From: an uncultured Erythrobacter sp.
GTDB lineage: Bacteria; Pseudomonadota; Alphaproteobacteria; Sphingomonadales; Sphingomonadaceae
Assembly (NCBI RefSeq): GCF_947497915.1
Contig: NZ_CANMIJ010000002.1
Span: 248,001 to 312,000 of the forward strand
Direction of reading: 5' to 3'
Length of the DNA: 64,000 bases
Numbering within the stretch: position 1 is the stretch's first letter; every line of letters begins with the position of its first letter. The notes under the pieces are model-generated. The model was not told the DNA's origin, did not search any database, and saw only the letters and a list, made by a program, of their open reading frames with translations. The position numbers and the translations under genes were made by a program. Shown piece after piece: positions 1-8,920 of the stretch.

Positions 1-1
1 G

Positions 2-343
2 ACAAGCCATCCGCCAACATATTACATCCCGCAATCCGATATCGCGATGGAGCTGCTCACCCCTAATGCGCGGCGCAGCCTGTGCGAATGGAAGGGGCAA
101 GCGCGTTACTGGGATGTAATCGCTGGTGACGCCCTGTTGGAAGCGGTTGCTTGGTCATACGCGGACCCAACGCCAAGTTTTGAAGGCATTCGCGATCACA
201 TCGCCTTTTACCCCGATCCAATTGATGAATGCATCGTCGATGGCGAGGTCATCACCCCTCAACCCGGGCAATTTTATGGTGGCTGGATCAGCCAATATGA
301 AGCCGGCCCGTTCAAAGGCGGACCCGGCAGCCGTTTCTGGTGA
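2..343 (+). CDS. DUF427 domain-containing protein (5' end outside window)
   Basis: The reading frame is open from base 2, and the residues before the first ATG (position 47) still look like family sequence (HPPTYYIPQSDI leading into the ATG), so the true start lies upstream and this is a 3' portion of 113 residues. DUF427 proteins are small single-domain proteins built around a compact beta fold with Cys/Trp-containing motifs such as CEWKGQARYWDV and the closing FYGGW segment, both visible here. Their biochemical role is not established. It reads in the same direction as lptF, 114 bp upstream, and may share transcription, though no promoter or terminator is evident between them. Confidence 0.75.
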   Translation, partial: TSHPPTYYIPQSDIAMELLTPNARRSLCEWKGQARYWDVIAGDALLEAVAWSYADPTPSFEGIRDHIAFYPDPIDECIVDGEVITPQPGQFYGGWISQYEAGPFKGGPGSRFW

Positions 344-457
344 TGACATGTGTTCACAAATCGCAAATGACCAAGCCAGACATGACCGCGCCGAATTTTC
401 CCGCTATGGCGCTCCGCATCGCTTGAATTTTACTAGCCAAAGGCCGCCGCAAAACCC

Positions 458-1702
458 GTGCTGAAGCTCATTCCCAGTATTGACCGGTATATTTTCCGGC
501 TGGTGATCGTGCCGATGCTGGGCGTGTTTGCGCTCGCGGCATCGCTGCTTACACTCGACAAAATGCTACGGCTGTTCGATTTCGTTGCGGTCGAAGGCGG
601 GCCGATTGGCGTCGTGTTCAAGATGCTGGGCGCACTTATCCCTGAATATGCCAGCCTTGCGATCCCGCTTGGCCTGCTGCTCGGCATTCTGCTCGCCTTT
701 CGTAAGCTCGCGACCTCCAGCGAGCTTGATACGATGCGCGCCGTTGGCCTGTCATACTGGCGGCTGCTGCGCGTTCCTTACATCATCACGCTTGGCTTGG
801 TCGCGGTGAATGTTGCGCTGGTTTTCTACGTCCAGCCGCTCAGCAATTATTACTACAAACAGATGGAATATGAGCTGCGCTCAGGCGCTCTTGGCGCCTC
901 CATCAAGGTCGGCGAGTTCACGACTTTGGCGGACCGCATGGCCTTGCGGATTGAAGAAAGCGAAAATGACGGGCAGCAGCTCAAAGGCATTTTCGCCCGC
1001 GTATCGAATGACAAAGACCAAGTGCTCTCGATCAGCGCGCGCGAAGGCACGTTCATGGCCACTACCGATGATCCCAACACGATTATTCTGCGGCTGACCG
1101 AAGGCACCATTGTGCAAGACACAGGCAGCGAAACACCGCGCGTGCTTTCATTTAGCCGCCATGACCTGCCGATTGATCTGCCTGCGATCGAACAATTCCG
1201 CGCACGCGGCGATGCAACGCGCGAGTTTATCTTGCCCGAATTGCTGCGCATCGGCTGGAGCGACAGCGTCGCCGAGGAAGACCGCGATGCCAGCCAAGCA
1301 ACGTTCAATTTCCGCTTGGTCGAGATTGTGATGATGTTCCTGATGCCGCTGCTTGCCGTAGCGCTCGCGATCCCGCCAAAACGATCGACCAGCGCACTGG
1401 GCGTATTCGTTTCGATCGTCATGGTGGTCGCCTATCACAAGGTGAACCAATACGGCGAAGACGTGGCGACGCTGGGCCGGATTGATCCGATCCTTGCCCT
1501 GTGGGGTCCGTTCGTAATCTTCGCCGCGCTCATTCTGTGGATGTATTACCGCGTTGCGCATGTACCCGGCGGACAAGCCATCGGCGCACTGGAAAGCGTG
1601 TTTTCCAAGATCGGCAAGAAAATCGGCAAACTCTTCAGACGGCGCCGCGCGAAAACGGCCCTGCCCGAAGATGCCGATCCACAATTGTCTCCGGCTGAAT
1701 AG
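458..1702 (+). CDS. lptF: LPS export ABC transporter permease LptF
   Basis: A 414-residue YjgP/YjgQ-family inner-membrane permease. LptF pairs with LptG and the LptB ATPase to extract lipopolysaccharide from the inner membrane and push it along the LptC-LptA bridge. Transmembrane segments lie at the N-terminus (about 12-35, 60-85, 100-125) and the C-terminus (about 290-375), flanking a periplasmic beta-jellyroll region (about 135-285), which is the LptF/G architecture. The GTG at 458 is the chosen start because it opens directly on the conserved LIPSIDRYIFR segment. The basic C-terminal tail (GKKIGKLFRRRRAK) is cytoplasmic. lptG follows 20 bp later. The F/G assignment rests on order and length. 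Confidence 0.9.
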   Translation: MLKLIPSIDRYIFRLVIVPMLGVFALAASLLTLDKMLRLFDFVAVEGGPIGVVFKMLGALIPEYASLAIPLGLLLGILLAFRKLATSSELDTMRAVGLSYWRLLRVPYIITLGLVAVNVALVFYVQPLSNYYYKQMEYELRSGALGASIKVGEFTTLADRMALRIEESENDGQQLKGIFARVSNDKDQVLSISAREGTFMATTDDPNTIILRLTEGTIVQDTGSETPRVLSFSRHDLPIDLPAIEQFRARGDATREFILPELLRIGWSDSVAEEDRDASQATFNFRLVEIVMMFLMPLLAVALAIPPKRSTSALGVFVSIVMVVAYHKVNQYGEDVATLGRIDPILALWGPFVIFAALILWMYYRVAHVPGGQAIGALESVFSKIGKKIGKLFRRRRAKTALPEDADPQLSPAE

Positions 1703-1722
1703 AAGGCCATAGGCGAGAGACA

Positions 1723-2820
1723 ATGCAGCTCGATTTCTTTCCTTCGCGGTCGCTGACGCTCTATCTGGCGAAGATGTTCATCGTTCGGATTTTTGCCGTT
1801 CTGATCATGCTGGTGCTGGTTCTGATGGCGCTCGATTTGCTGTCAGCTACAGGCAAAATCCTGACACCAGAGGGCAATGGTCAGGGCGAAATTCTGAGAT
1901 ATGCAGGCCTACGGATACCGCAGCTGATTTCTCGGTTCCTCCCTTATTCGGTGTTGCTCGCAACGCTCATCACGCTCGTCACGCTAAACCAGAACAGCGA
2001 GGTTGTGGCCATGAAGGCCGCCGGCCTTTCCGCGCACCAGGTGCTTGCGCCGCTTCTCCTGACGGCAGGCATCGTCGCCGTGGTCAGCTTTGCCTTTAAT
2101 GAGCGTGTTGTGACCCGCGCAAATTCCACCTTAAAGGCGTGGGAAGCGGCAGATTACGGGCCGATCCCGCAAGAGACTGGCGTGCGATCCAACGTCTACC
2201 TCACGGATGGCTCCAACATCCTCACAGCGGCTACCCTCACCGGCAAAGGTGACGCAATCAAGCTCAGCAATGTGACATGGTATGAGCGCGGCCCAGGCGG
2301 CATCATCCGCGAGCAAATCAGAGCGGAAAGCGCGAATTACGCAGGCCCCGGCTGGGCTCTGGAAAGCCCGATCCGCTTCGACGTAGGTAGCGCAGAAACA
2401 GAGCAAATTGACTCGCTCGTCGTGGGCGAGGCTTTGACACCCGAGCAAATTGACCTGCAATCGGTTGATCCCGACGGCCTATCCTTTTGGGAGCTTTCCG
2501 AGACAATCGATGCATTTGACGCTGCTGGCCGACGGACATCGGAAATGCGAGCAAGCTGGTGGCACCGGATCTCCGGCCCGCTTTCTGCGATGTTGATGCC
2601 GCTGCTAGGATCAATCGCAGCATTCGGGCTTGCTCGCTCAGGTCAGCTTTTTGTTCGCGCTGTCATCGGGATGGCACTCGGCTTTGCCTATTTCGTGGTC
2701 GACAATGCTGCACTCGCCATGGGCAGCTTTGGCGGATATCCACCTTTCCTCGCGGCATGGGCGCCGTTCTTCCTGTTCCTGCTAGTGGGTGAGACGGTTC
2801 TGATCCGGACCGAGGAATGA
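1723..2820 (+). CDS. lptG: LPS export ABC transporter permease LptG
   Basis: A 365-residue YjgP/YjgQ-family permease and the second half of the LptFG heterodimer. It shows N-terminal membrane segments (about 15-45, 60-80, 100-122), a periplasmic jellyroll (about 130-265) and C-terminal membrane segments (about 280-360), with the family's conserved early motif LNQNSEVVAMKAAGLS, a cytoplasmic coupling-helix region that contacts LptB. It lies 20 bp after lptF, and its stop overlaps the start of the next gene (ATGA), so the three genes are probably one transcript. Length and architecture are normal. Confidence 0.9.
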   Translation: MQLDFFPSRSLTLYLAKMFIVRIFAVLIMLVLVLMALDLLSATGKILTPEGNGQGEILRYAGLRIPQLISRFLPYSVLLATLITLVTLNQNSEVVAMKAAGLSAHQVLAPLLLTAGIVAVVSFAFNERVVTRANSTLKAWEAADYGPIPQETGVRSNVYLTDGSNILTAATLTGKGDAIKLSNVTWYERGPGGIIREQIRAESANYAGPGWALESPIRFDVGSAETEQIDSLVVGEALTPEQIDLQSVDPDGLSFWELSETIDAFDAAGRRTSEMRASWWHRISGPLSAMLMPLLGSIAAFGLARSGQLFVRAVIGMALGFAYFVVDNAALAMGSFGGYPPFLAAWAPFFLFLLVGETVLIRTEE

Positions 2821-3341
2821 GCGCCGCGAACTGGTCGCTGCGGCTGGCGCGCCCTGATGATGCAGAGGCGATGCCCGCAATTGAAGTGGCCGCATCGGCG
2901 TTGTTCGCAGACGATCCTGACCTCGCGGATCTGGACTTTGATGATCACTGGGAGCCAGACGAGCTGCGCGCGCTGATTCGCAAAGGCCACTGCCTTGTCA
3001 GCTTTGTCGGTGATGAAATGGTCGGCTTTCTTGCCGCGCAACCTTTTCAACGCGAACTGCATATCTGGGAGATGGATGTACTACCCGCCCATCAAGGCAT
3101 GGGGATCGGCGCAGGCTTGGTGCGTGCGTGTCAGATTGATGCACGCAATTCAGGCTTCAAAGCGGTTACGCTGACGACATTTCGCGACCTGCCGTGGAAC
3201 GGGCCGTTCTATCGTAAACTTGGCTTTGAAGAGGTCACTGCGCTGGACGCCCATCCGCGTCTGGCAGGCGAGCTTGCGAATGAGGCAGATGACGGCCTAC
3301 CCGCAGAACGCCGCTGCGCCATGATCCATTTTCTCGATTAA
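2817..3341 (+). CDS. GNAT family N-acetyltransferase
   Basis: A 174-residue single-domain acetyltransferase. The acetyl-CoA pyrophosphate-binding motif A is visible as HQGMGIGAGLVRAC, and the later segment WNGPFYRKLGFEEV is the usual motif B end of GNAT domains. The N-terminus (LRLARPDDAEAMPAIE) is the standard opening strand and helix. The substrate cannot be read from sequence. Start and stop overlap lptG by four bases (ATGA), so translation is probably coupled, but nothing indicates a role in LPS export. Confidence 0.85.
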   Translation: MSAANWSLRLARPDDAEAMPAIEVAASALFADDPDLADLDFDDHWEPDELRALIRKGHCLVSFVGDEMVGFLAAQPFQRELHIWEMDVLPAHQGMGIGAGLVRACQIDARNSGFKAVTLTTFRDLPWNGPFYRKLGFEEVTALDAHPRLAGELANEADDGLPAERRCAMIHFLD

Positions 3342-3358
3342 AAACAGCGCCTGCGCGC

Positions 3359-4459
3359 TCAACGAACCATCGTGCTACGCGCGATCCGTCCGACAAGTGG
3401 GAACATACCGGCATGGTTCGCCCCGTCATAGGTCGATCCATCGCCTAGCTCTCGTTTCAGGCGGCGATGCGCCTCTGGCAGGTCATGATACGGCATTGAC
3501 GGCATCAGATGGTGCAGCGCGTGATAGCGCAGACCCACTGGTGCCCATACCTCTGCAATCAGCCCGGGTGGCGGCACATTCACACTGTCCAGGAATTGCG
3601 CGGTTACCGTCATCGGTTCGCCCTCATTTTCCCACAAATGCGCCACCAATGTGCGCAGCTGGTTAAGAACCGCCGTCACCGAGAAGATGGCAAGCGCGAT
3701 CAGAATAGGCCGCCAGTCGAACACCAGCGGGCTTAGCAAGACAGCGACGGCCCATATGCTCGCCGCGGTTTCCTGCCAGCGAACACGGCCGATAAGCTTG
3801 CCCGACGGCGGCTTACGGCGGAAATCGGGATTGATCGAAAGGGATGAGAAACGCTGCCACACAAACGTACGGACAGGCGGGATAATTGCGGCCAGCGGGA
3901 CAAGAATGCCAAAACGCACAATCAAGGCAAGCGGCGCAAGCAACGCCACAAGCACGAATGCCGGCAAACTCCATGGTTTCATGAGAGCAAGCGGCAGGTA
4001 TTCCGGGTCTTCAATAGTGCCATATTGCGTCCGCTTGTGATGGATCACATGCACGCCTTCATACATGAAGCTTGGCATTAGCATCGGGATGCCAACCATC
4101 AGGTTCCAGCCAAGGCGAAAACCAGGCAGCGCATCGCTTTTGATATGGGTAAGCTCGTGAATGAACATCAGCGCGCGGTACAACGCGAGTGCAGCCACGA
4201 TGCCGGCAATCACAGCGATGGCAGTGTTGCTCGACAGAATAGCTGTCGCGATACCCGCATAGCCGATGACTGCTGAGATCAGCATGTCGGGCCAATAGAT
4301 ACCCGGTTTCGCTTCGCCCAGATCTTTGGTCAGATCGCGGGCAGCGCGCAGCATGTCCTTGTCGTCTTCGGTCTGGAAATCGGCACGCGCGGCGCGGCGC
4401 GGCTGCGGCGCGGATGGGTCTGCTTGTCTCGCAGCGGGAGGGGTTTGCTGTATATTCAT
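3359..4459 (-). CDS. Fatty acid desaturase family protein
   Basis: A 366-residue membrane-bound di-iron desaturase-like protein. Three histidine clusters are visible: FIHELTH, VHVIHHKR and YHALHHLMPSMPYH, matching the HxxxH, HxxHH, HxxHH pattern of membrane desaturases and hydroxylases. Several hydrophobic stretches surround them. The frame stays open upstream to 4870, but that extension would run antisense through the neighbouring gene at 4607, and the ATG at 4459 gives a normal N-terminus with a charged cytosolic stretch of about 60 residues. Substrate (acyl lipid, acyl-CoA or carotenoid) is undetermined. It ends 17 bp from the convergent acetyltransferase. Confidence 0.8.
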   Translation of the reverse strand: MNIQQTPPAARQADPSAPQPRRAARADFQTEDDKDMLRAARDLTKDLGEAKPGIYWPDMLISAVIGYAGIATAILSSNTAIAVIAGIVAALALYRALMFIHELTHIKSDALPGFRLGWNLMVGIPMLMPSFMYEGVHVIHHKRTQYGTIEDPEYLPLALMKPWSLPAFVLVALLAPLALIVRFGILVPLAAIIPPVRTFVWQRFSSLSINPDFRRKPPSGKLIGRVRWQETAASIWAVAVLLSPLVFDWRPILIALAIFSVTAVLNQLRTLVAHLWENEGEPMTVTAQFLDSVNVPPPGLIAEVWAPVGLRYHALHHLMPSMPYHDLPEAHRRLKRELGDGSTYDGANHAGMFPLVGRIARSTMVR

Positions 4460-4606
4460 AGCTGTTCTCAAGGCGGCCTTTACCGCATAATGGGCGGCAT
4501 GGCCAAACAGGATGTGTTGGCAACAGTAATCGACTGGCTTGCACGTAACACCCGTTAGCGGGCAAACACGCGTCCTGACGAAACAAAATACGGGGCAGGC
4601 CGCCGG

Positions 4607-5767
4607 ATGGACGCGCAAATAAGCATCGAGATGATCAACGACAAGCGCGGACGGGCGCGCTTTGTCGATGTTGGCCGGGAATTTGCGGCAAAAACGCCGA
4701 ATTCCGTGCCACAATTGCGCAGCGAACAACTGGAACTTGTCAATCCGGGCAAGAACCCGTTCTTCGGCCATGCCCGTGCGCAATTCTTTATCGCGCATCG
4801 CGGCGGCGCAGCGGTCGGCAGGATTTGCGCCCATATCGATGATCTCGCGCTCGCAATGCCTGCTGAACAAGGGTTTGGCCCCGGCACAGGCATGTTCGGA
4901 TATTTCGATGCCGAGGATGAGGCCGTTGCCAATATTCTGATCGAAACCGCTGAGGCGTGGTTGCGCGATCAGGGCATGACACGGATTGTCGGCCCTATCT
5001 CGCTATCAATCTGGGAAGAGCCGGGCCTGCTGGTGGGTGGGCAGGATCACCCGCCGATGATCATGATGGGCCATCATCCAGAAAGCTACGCGCCGTGGAT
5101 CGAAGGCGCAGGGTTCGATCGCGCAAAGACGCTCTATACCTACCACCTCGATATCACGGCGGAATTCCCCCCGCTTGTTCAACGGATCGTCAAATCGGGC
5201 GAGCGAAATTCACGGATCAATGTGAGGCGAGTGAACAAGGCGCGCTGGGATGAGGACGCTGCGATTGTACTTTCGATCCTCAACGATGCATGGTCCGACA
5301 ATTGGGGCTTTGTGCCCTTCACCCCGGATGAGGTCGCCTATGCTGGCAAGAAGCTGAAGACGATCATCCACGAAGAATTGAACATGATCGCAGAAGTGGA
5401 TGGGAAGCCGGTGGCGTTCATGCTGACATTCCCGGATATCAATCATCCGCTGGCTAAGATTAATGGCAAGCTGTTGCCGTTTGGCTGGTTCCACATGCTG
5501 CGTTGGCTCAAAAAACCACGCGGATCAGGGATGCGCGTGCCGCTGATGGGTGTGCTCAAGGAATTGCAAAGTTCGCGTATGGCGAGCCAACTCGCCTTTA
5601 TGATGATCGAAACTATCCGGCTGGAAGCAGTCGGCAAATTTGAATCGACACGCGGCGAGCTCGGCTGGGTGCTTGACGACAACCAGGGTATGCTCGCGAT
5701 TGCGGATACGATCCAGAGTAAGATTAACCGCGAATATGCGATCTATGAAAAGCCGCTAAACGTATAA
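4607..5767 (+). CDS. GNAT-like protein of unknown substrate (386 aa)
   Basis: A 386-residue protein of a family common in sphingomonads and often labelled 'N-acetyltransferase' or, dubiously, 'dATP pyrophosphohydrolase'. It looks like two GNAT-type halves: the first contains FFIAHRGGAAVGRICAHID and GMFGYFDAEDE, the second has MIAEVDGKPVAFMLTFPDIN. No Nudix box is present, so a dATP pyrophosphohydrolase activity is not supported by what I see. It is divergent from the desaturase (147 bp between starts) and is followed 13 bp after its stop by a strong hairpin terminator. Confidence 0.6.
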   Translation: MDAQISIEMINDKRGRARFVDVGREFAAKTPNSVPQLRSEQLELVNPGKNPFFGHARAQFFIAHRGGAAVGRICAHIDDLALAMPAEQGFGPGTGMFGYFDAEDEAVANILIETAEAWLRDQGMTRIVGPISLSIWEEPGLLVGGQDHPPMIMMGHHPESYAPWIEGAGFDRAKTLYTYHLDITAEFPPLVQRIVKSGERNSRINVRRVNKARWDEDAAIVLSILNDAWSDNWGFVPFTPDEVAYAGKKLKTIIHEELNMIAEVDGKPVAFMLTFPDINHPLAKINGKLLPFGWFHMLRWLKKPRGSGMRVPLMGVLKELQSSRMASQLAFMMIETIRLEAVGKFESTRGELGWVLDDNQGMLAIADTIQSKINREYAIYEKPLNV

Positions 5768-5780
5768 CCCGGAACGAAAA

Positions 5781-5810
5781 AAGGCCACCGCTTGGGAGAG
5801 CGGTGGCCTT
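5781..5810. terminator. Hairpin terminator after the GNAT-like gene
   Basis: Perfect 12-bp inverted repeat (AAGGCCACCGCT and its complement) with a 6-nt loop, starting 13 bases after the stop codon at 5767. The upstream flank is A-rich and the downstream side has only a short T run, so it should stop transcription in both directions and would be stronger for minus-strand transcripts. Confidence 0.8.
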
Positions 5811-6080
5811 TCGGGATCGTATCACCGCCGCTTGGACGGGAGGGGGGTCTCGGCGGTGATAATATCAAAATGCGCACCTGCGAAAGCGGTTCCCGGCGCA
5901 TGATATTTTTTCGATTCTTTGATCCGAAACGGGCGGAGTCGCATCCAAATTCGCGACAAAAGCGGCGGGAAGACTTCAACACCGAACAGCCCTCGCAGCC
6001 CATTTTGCCCAAGCAAAAGCAGGCGCGACACGGACGCCACAACGCGCTATGGACTTGATTCGAAGCCGCCCTCGTGCCGG

Positions 6081-6097
6081 CACTTTGTTCGAAAGTG
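6081..6097 (+). promoter_or_regulatory. Small hairpin in the phyR leader
   Basis: CACTTT at 6081-6086 pairs with AAAGTG at 6092-6097 around a 5-nt loop, ending 9 bases before the phyR start codon. It would sit over the ribosome-binding region and could modulate translation, or be an operator half-site pair. This is seen only as symmetry; no function is known. Confidence 0.3.
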
Positions 6098-6106
6098 TGC
6101 TAAATT

Positions 6107-6901
6107 ATGTCTTTAGGTCAACAAGTTGCCGCCAACCTTCCGTTCCTGCGCCGTTATGCCCGTGCGCTTACCGGATCGCAGACAACAGGCGATGCTTTTG
6201 TGCGTGCCACTCTTGAGGCGGCGCTGGCTGATGACGATTTAAAAGCATCGCTCGATGGTGGACGTATTCCGCTCTACGCGGCGTTCAACAAAGTCTGGTC
6301 GAGCGCATATATGGATGCCGATTCCGGCGATATTGCGAGCGGCGAGCACGAGATAGGGGCGCAAGCGCGGCTGGGGGCTATCACCCCGCTCAACCGTCAG
6401 GCCTTGCTGCTGACCACACTCGAAGATTTCACAGCCGCACAGGCTGCGCAAATCATGGACATGAAGGCATCCGAGATTGATGCGCTTGTCGCCGAAGCCG
6501 TGAGCGAGATTGATCGTGAGCAAACAACCTCTGTTCTGATCATCGAAGACGAACCCTTAATCTCAATGCAGCTCGAAGACCTTGTTAGCGGGATCGGCCA
6601 CGAAATTTGCGGCACGGCGGCAACGCGCACCCAGGCCAAAGAAGTCGTCGAAGCGAATATGCCTGGCCTCGTGCTTGCCGACATTCAGCTTGCCGATGGT
6701 TCATCAGGCCTCGACGCGGTCGATGACATTCTTGCCATCGCTACGGTTCCGGTGATCTTCATCACGGCTTATCCGGAGCGGCTGCTGACCGGTGACCGTC
6801 CAGAGCCGACATATCTCGTGACAAAGCCATTTCAGGAAAAGACTGTGCGTGCCGCGATCAGTCAGGCGCTGTTTTTTGGATCCAGCCGGCCGCTGGACTA
6901 G
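6107..6901 (+). CDS. phyR: General stress response anti-anti-sigma regulator PhyR
   Basis: A 264-residue fusion of an N-terminal ECF sigma-like domain (about 1-135) and a C-terminal receiver domain (about 142-255), the defining PhyR architecture. Phosphoacceptor is D192 (LVLADIQLADG), with the acidic pair E147-D148, T220 in FITAY (the FAT-GUY type motif of this response-regulator class) and K240. When phosphorylated, PhyR exposes its sigma-like domain, which captures NepR and frees EcfG. The sigma-like domain does not itself drive transcription. nepR and ecfG are encoded 1.8 kb away beyond the histidine kinase, which is convergent to phyR with only six bases between stops. Confidence 0.95.
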   Translation: MSLGQQVAANLPFLRRYARALTGSQTTGDAFVRATLEAALADDDLKASLDGGRIPLYAAFNKVWSSAYMDADSGDIASGEHEIGAQARLGAITPLNRQALLLTTLEDFTAAQAAQIMDMKASEIDALVAEAVSEIDREQTTSVLIIEDEPLISMQLEDLVSGIGHEICGTAATRTQAKEVVEANMPGLVLADIQLADGSSGLDAVDDILAIATVPVIFITAYPERLLTGDRPEPTYLVTKPFQEKTVRAAISQALFFGSSRPLD

Positions 6902-6907
6902 AGCCGA

Positions 6908-8605
6908 TCAGCTGGCGGAAACTTCGCGGATCTGAAATTCACTGCGCTGTCTCACAGGCACACGCAGAACACAGCGCACTCCATCAGACCTAAATTCGAT
7001 TTGCACGGGCTGTTTCAGCTCATGCGCGACGATTTTCTCGATCAAATCCAGACCAAACCCGCGCTTCTCAGGTTGCGAAACCGCTGGCCCGCCGCTTTCG
7101 CACCATTCGACCTCCGCAAGTTGATCACTGACGAGTTGCCAGCTGATTGTAACGTTGCCTTCACTCGCGCTCAACGCGCCAAATTTTGCAGCGTTCGTGG
7201 CAAGTTCGTGCACAGCAAGACCGAATGAAAGCGCATCATTGGGCGCAAGTTCAACCGCAGGCCCGCTGACAGAGATCGCCGTTTCCGTCTTGCTGCCGAA
7301 ATGCCTCAATTCAGCGGCGATTACAGCCCGCATAGCAGTCGTGCCCCAATCGCTGTCCGTCAGCAGGTCGTGAGTCGCCGAAAGCGCACGAACACGGCCA
7401 TCAAGGCTTTCTGCAAACTCATCAAGATCGGTTGCCCGTCTGCGGGTGAGTGACATAATCGAAAGGACATTGGCGAGCGTATTCTTGACCCGGTGATTCA
7501 GCTCACGGCTAAGCGAATTTCGGATCGATTGTTGCTCTTCGTAGAAAGCGAGACGTTGCCGATCCTCATGCGCTTGCTGAGTAATAAGCCGTGCGAGCAG
7601 CATCAGCAGACCGGCCAACGCGATCCCGAAAAACAGTGTCACCATCGATAGCGGCGCAAGCACACGCTGGTCATCGGTTTCTACGACCAGCAGCAATTGG
7701 CGGTTCGCAATAGAAACGCCTTGCTCAACCCGGTGAGTTGCCTCGTTCGTCAGAAAGCGCGCGGCAAATTCCCGCGCGGGATCAACCGTTCCATCATACA
7801 GGCGTACGCCTAAGTCAGAGGATCCGGTTCGTTCAATGGCAGCTTCCAGGAACAGGTCCGCGTTAAACGGACTGTAGACATAGCCCGCGTGACTTTGATC
7901 AATATCACGCTCGGATGGTTCACCATTGTAGACCGGCATGAAAATCACGAACCCGCGCGCATCCCCGGCGCTATGCTGCGCTAAAGCAATCAAGCCCGAT
8001 GCCGTTGGCTGAACAGTGCGCTTTGCCTCGTCCATCGCCGCCGCGCGAACTGGATCGGCGTATAAATTAAAGCCAAGTGCGCTGCGGCTGCGGCTGGTAT
8101 CCGGCGCGAAATACGTAACGGAGGCTAGGCCTGCCGCGTTGGAGGCAGTTTGAGGCGGCTCAGTAAGTGCCGGCTGGGGCAATTCGCCTGTAATTGTCGC
8201 CGGCGTAACCTTCGCCCAGCCGATACCCTCGGCACCTTTGTATTCAAGGTTCAACCGGAGCTCGCTGACGAATTGCCGGAATACTTGCGGGCTGACGTCA
8301 TCAAAACTGGAAAAGAGAGCTGCACCTGCGCGAAGGTAGGACGAGAAACTGTTTCCGCGCCGCTCCATTTCAGATGCGATCATTTGCGCTTGCTCTCGCA
8401 ATTGCGCCGCATCACGGGCGCGCTCGCTCCGCTCTATCGAAAAAACACTTAAGGCAGTGATCGCAGCAATGGCGGCAAAGATCGCAAATGGAATGGCCCG
8501 CGGATAGTCGAGCAGCCACCCGCGCACGCGGGCGCGCTTTTCCGCTTCGCGGGCATGCCCCGTCGTTGGATCGCCTGTCTTTTCTGCGTTCGTGTTCATT
8601 CGCAC
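6908..8605 (-). CDS. CHASE-domain HWE/HisKA_2 sensor histidine kinase of the stress-response locus
   Basis: A 565-residue membrane sensor. One transmembrane helix (about 37-56) precedes a periplasmic CHASE domain (about 80-310), a second helix (about 318-342) follows, then an HWE/HisKA_2-type kinase with phosphoacceptor H371 in SRELNHRVKNTLANVLSIM and an ATPase with NDALSFGLAVHELATNAAKFG. Kinases of this class phosphorylate PhyR in other Alphaproteobacteria, and the position between phyR and nepR-ecfG argues it does so here. It is divergent from nepR across a 132-bp region. The ligand of the CHASE domain is unknown. Confidence 0.88.
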   Translation of the reverse strand: MRMNTNAEKTGDPTTGHAREAEKRARVRGWLLDYPRAIPFAIFAAIAAITALSVFSIERSERARDAAQLREQAQMIASEMERRGNSFSSYLRAGAALFSSFDDVSPQVFRQFVSELRLNLEYKGAEGIGWAKVTPATITGELPQPALTEPPQTASNAAGLASVTYFAPDTSRSRSALGFNLYADPVRAAAMDEAKRTVQPTASGLIALAQHSAGDARGFVIFMPVYNGEPSERDIDQSHAGYVYSPFNADLFLEAAIERTGSSDLGVRLYDGTVDPAREFAARFLTNEATHRVEQGVSIANRQLLLVVETDDQRVLAPLSMVTLFFGIALAGLLMLLARLITQQAHEDRQRLAFYEEQQSIRNSLSRELNHRVKNTLANVLSIMSLTRRRATDLDEFAESLDGRVRALSATHDLLTDSDWGTTAMRAVIAAELRHFGSKTETAISVSGPAVELAPNDALSFGLAVHELATNAAKFGALSASEGNVTISWQLVSDQLAEVEWCESGGPAVSQPEKRGFGLDLIEKIVAHELKQPVQIEFRSDGVRCVLRVPVRQRSEFQIREVSAS

Positions 8606-8626
8606 ATTCTGCTATCCCGTGTGAAC

Positions 8627-8651
8627 GGAACCAAACAGTCAGCGCATCGTT
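8627..8651 (+). promoter_or_regulatory. EcfG-type promoter of nepR-ecfG
   Basis: GGAAC at 8627-8631 and CGTT at 8648-8651 separated by exactly 16 bases, matching the GGAAC-N16/17-CGTT consensus recognised by EcfG sigma factors. It lies 86 bp upstream of the nepR start, so the nepR-ecfG pair is probably autoregulated. Confidence 0.85.
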
Positions 8652-8737
8652 CCCATCTTATACCGCGTGAACAAGCATACAGACGCTGCGAGTTTATTGC
8701 CGCGCTAGAAACCAAACAAAGGAATCTGAGTCAGCCG

Positions 8738-8920
8738 ATGGCTTCCGACAAGGACAACACACCGCCGAAAGGCAGAACCAAGGCCGAGACGCCTGAATGG
8801 GCCAATGGCCTGCGCCAGCTTTACGATTCCGTCGTCGATGAACCGATCCCCGATAGCTTCAAGGATTTGCTCGCAAAGCTTGATGATGATGCGGGATCGG
8901 GAACTGGATCAGATACATAA
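8738..8920 (+). CDS. nepR: Anti-sigma factor NepR
   Basis: A 60-residue protein. The conserved NepR core with two short helices is visible as WANGLRQLYDSVVDEPIPDSF followed by LLAKLD, with disordered charged ends. NepR sequesters EcfG in unstressed cells and is pulled off by phosphorylated PhyR. The frame is open further upstream, but the ATG at 8738 gives the usual length and places the EcfG promoter and leader in non-coding DNA. Its stop overlaps the ecfG start (TAATG), so the pair is translationally coupled, which keeps antagonist and sigma factor in balance. Confidence 0.92.
   Translation: MASDKDNTPPKGRTKAETPEWANGLRQLYDSVVDEPIPDSFKDLLAKLDDDAGSGTGSDT

Larger units (their letters stand above)
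5768..6106. other. 339-bp intergenic region upstream of phyR
   Basis: No convincing gene lies here; the small open frames lack family resemblance and ribosome sites. Besides the terminator at 5781-5810 it holds a second perfect inverted repeat (ATCACCGCCG at 5821-5830 with its complement at 5851-5860, 20-nt loop) and a short hairpin just before phyR at 6081-6097. I could not find an EcfG-type GGAAC-N16/17-CGTT promoter for phyR in it. Confidence 0.5.

Noticed and set aside
4607..5767. dATP pyrophosphohydrolase identity for the 386-residue protein
   Set aside because: No Nudix box is present; the pattern is GNAT-like, so the database label common in this group is not adopted.
5792..6058. Open frames on both strands in the phyR leader
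   Set aside because: No start-site context, no homology and low-complexity composition; one spans the inverted repeat and terminator.
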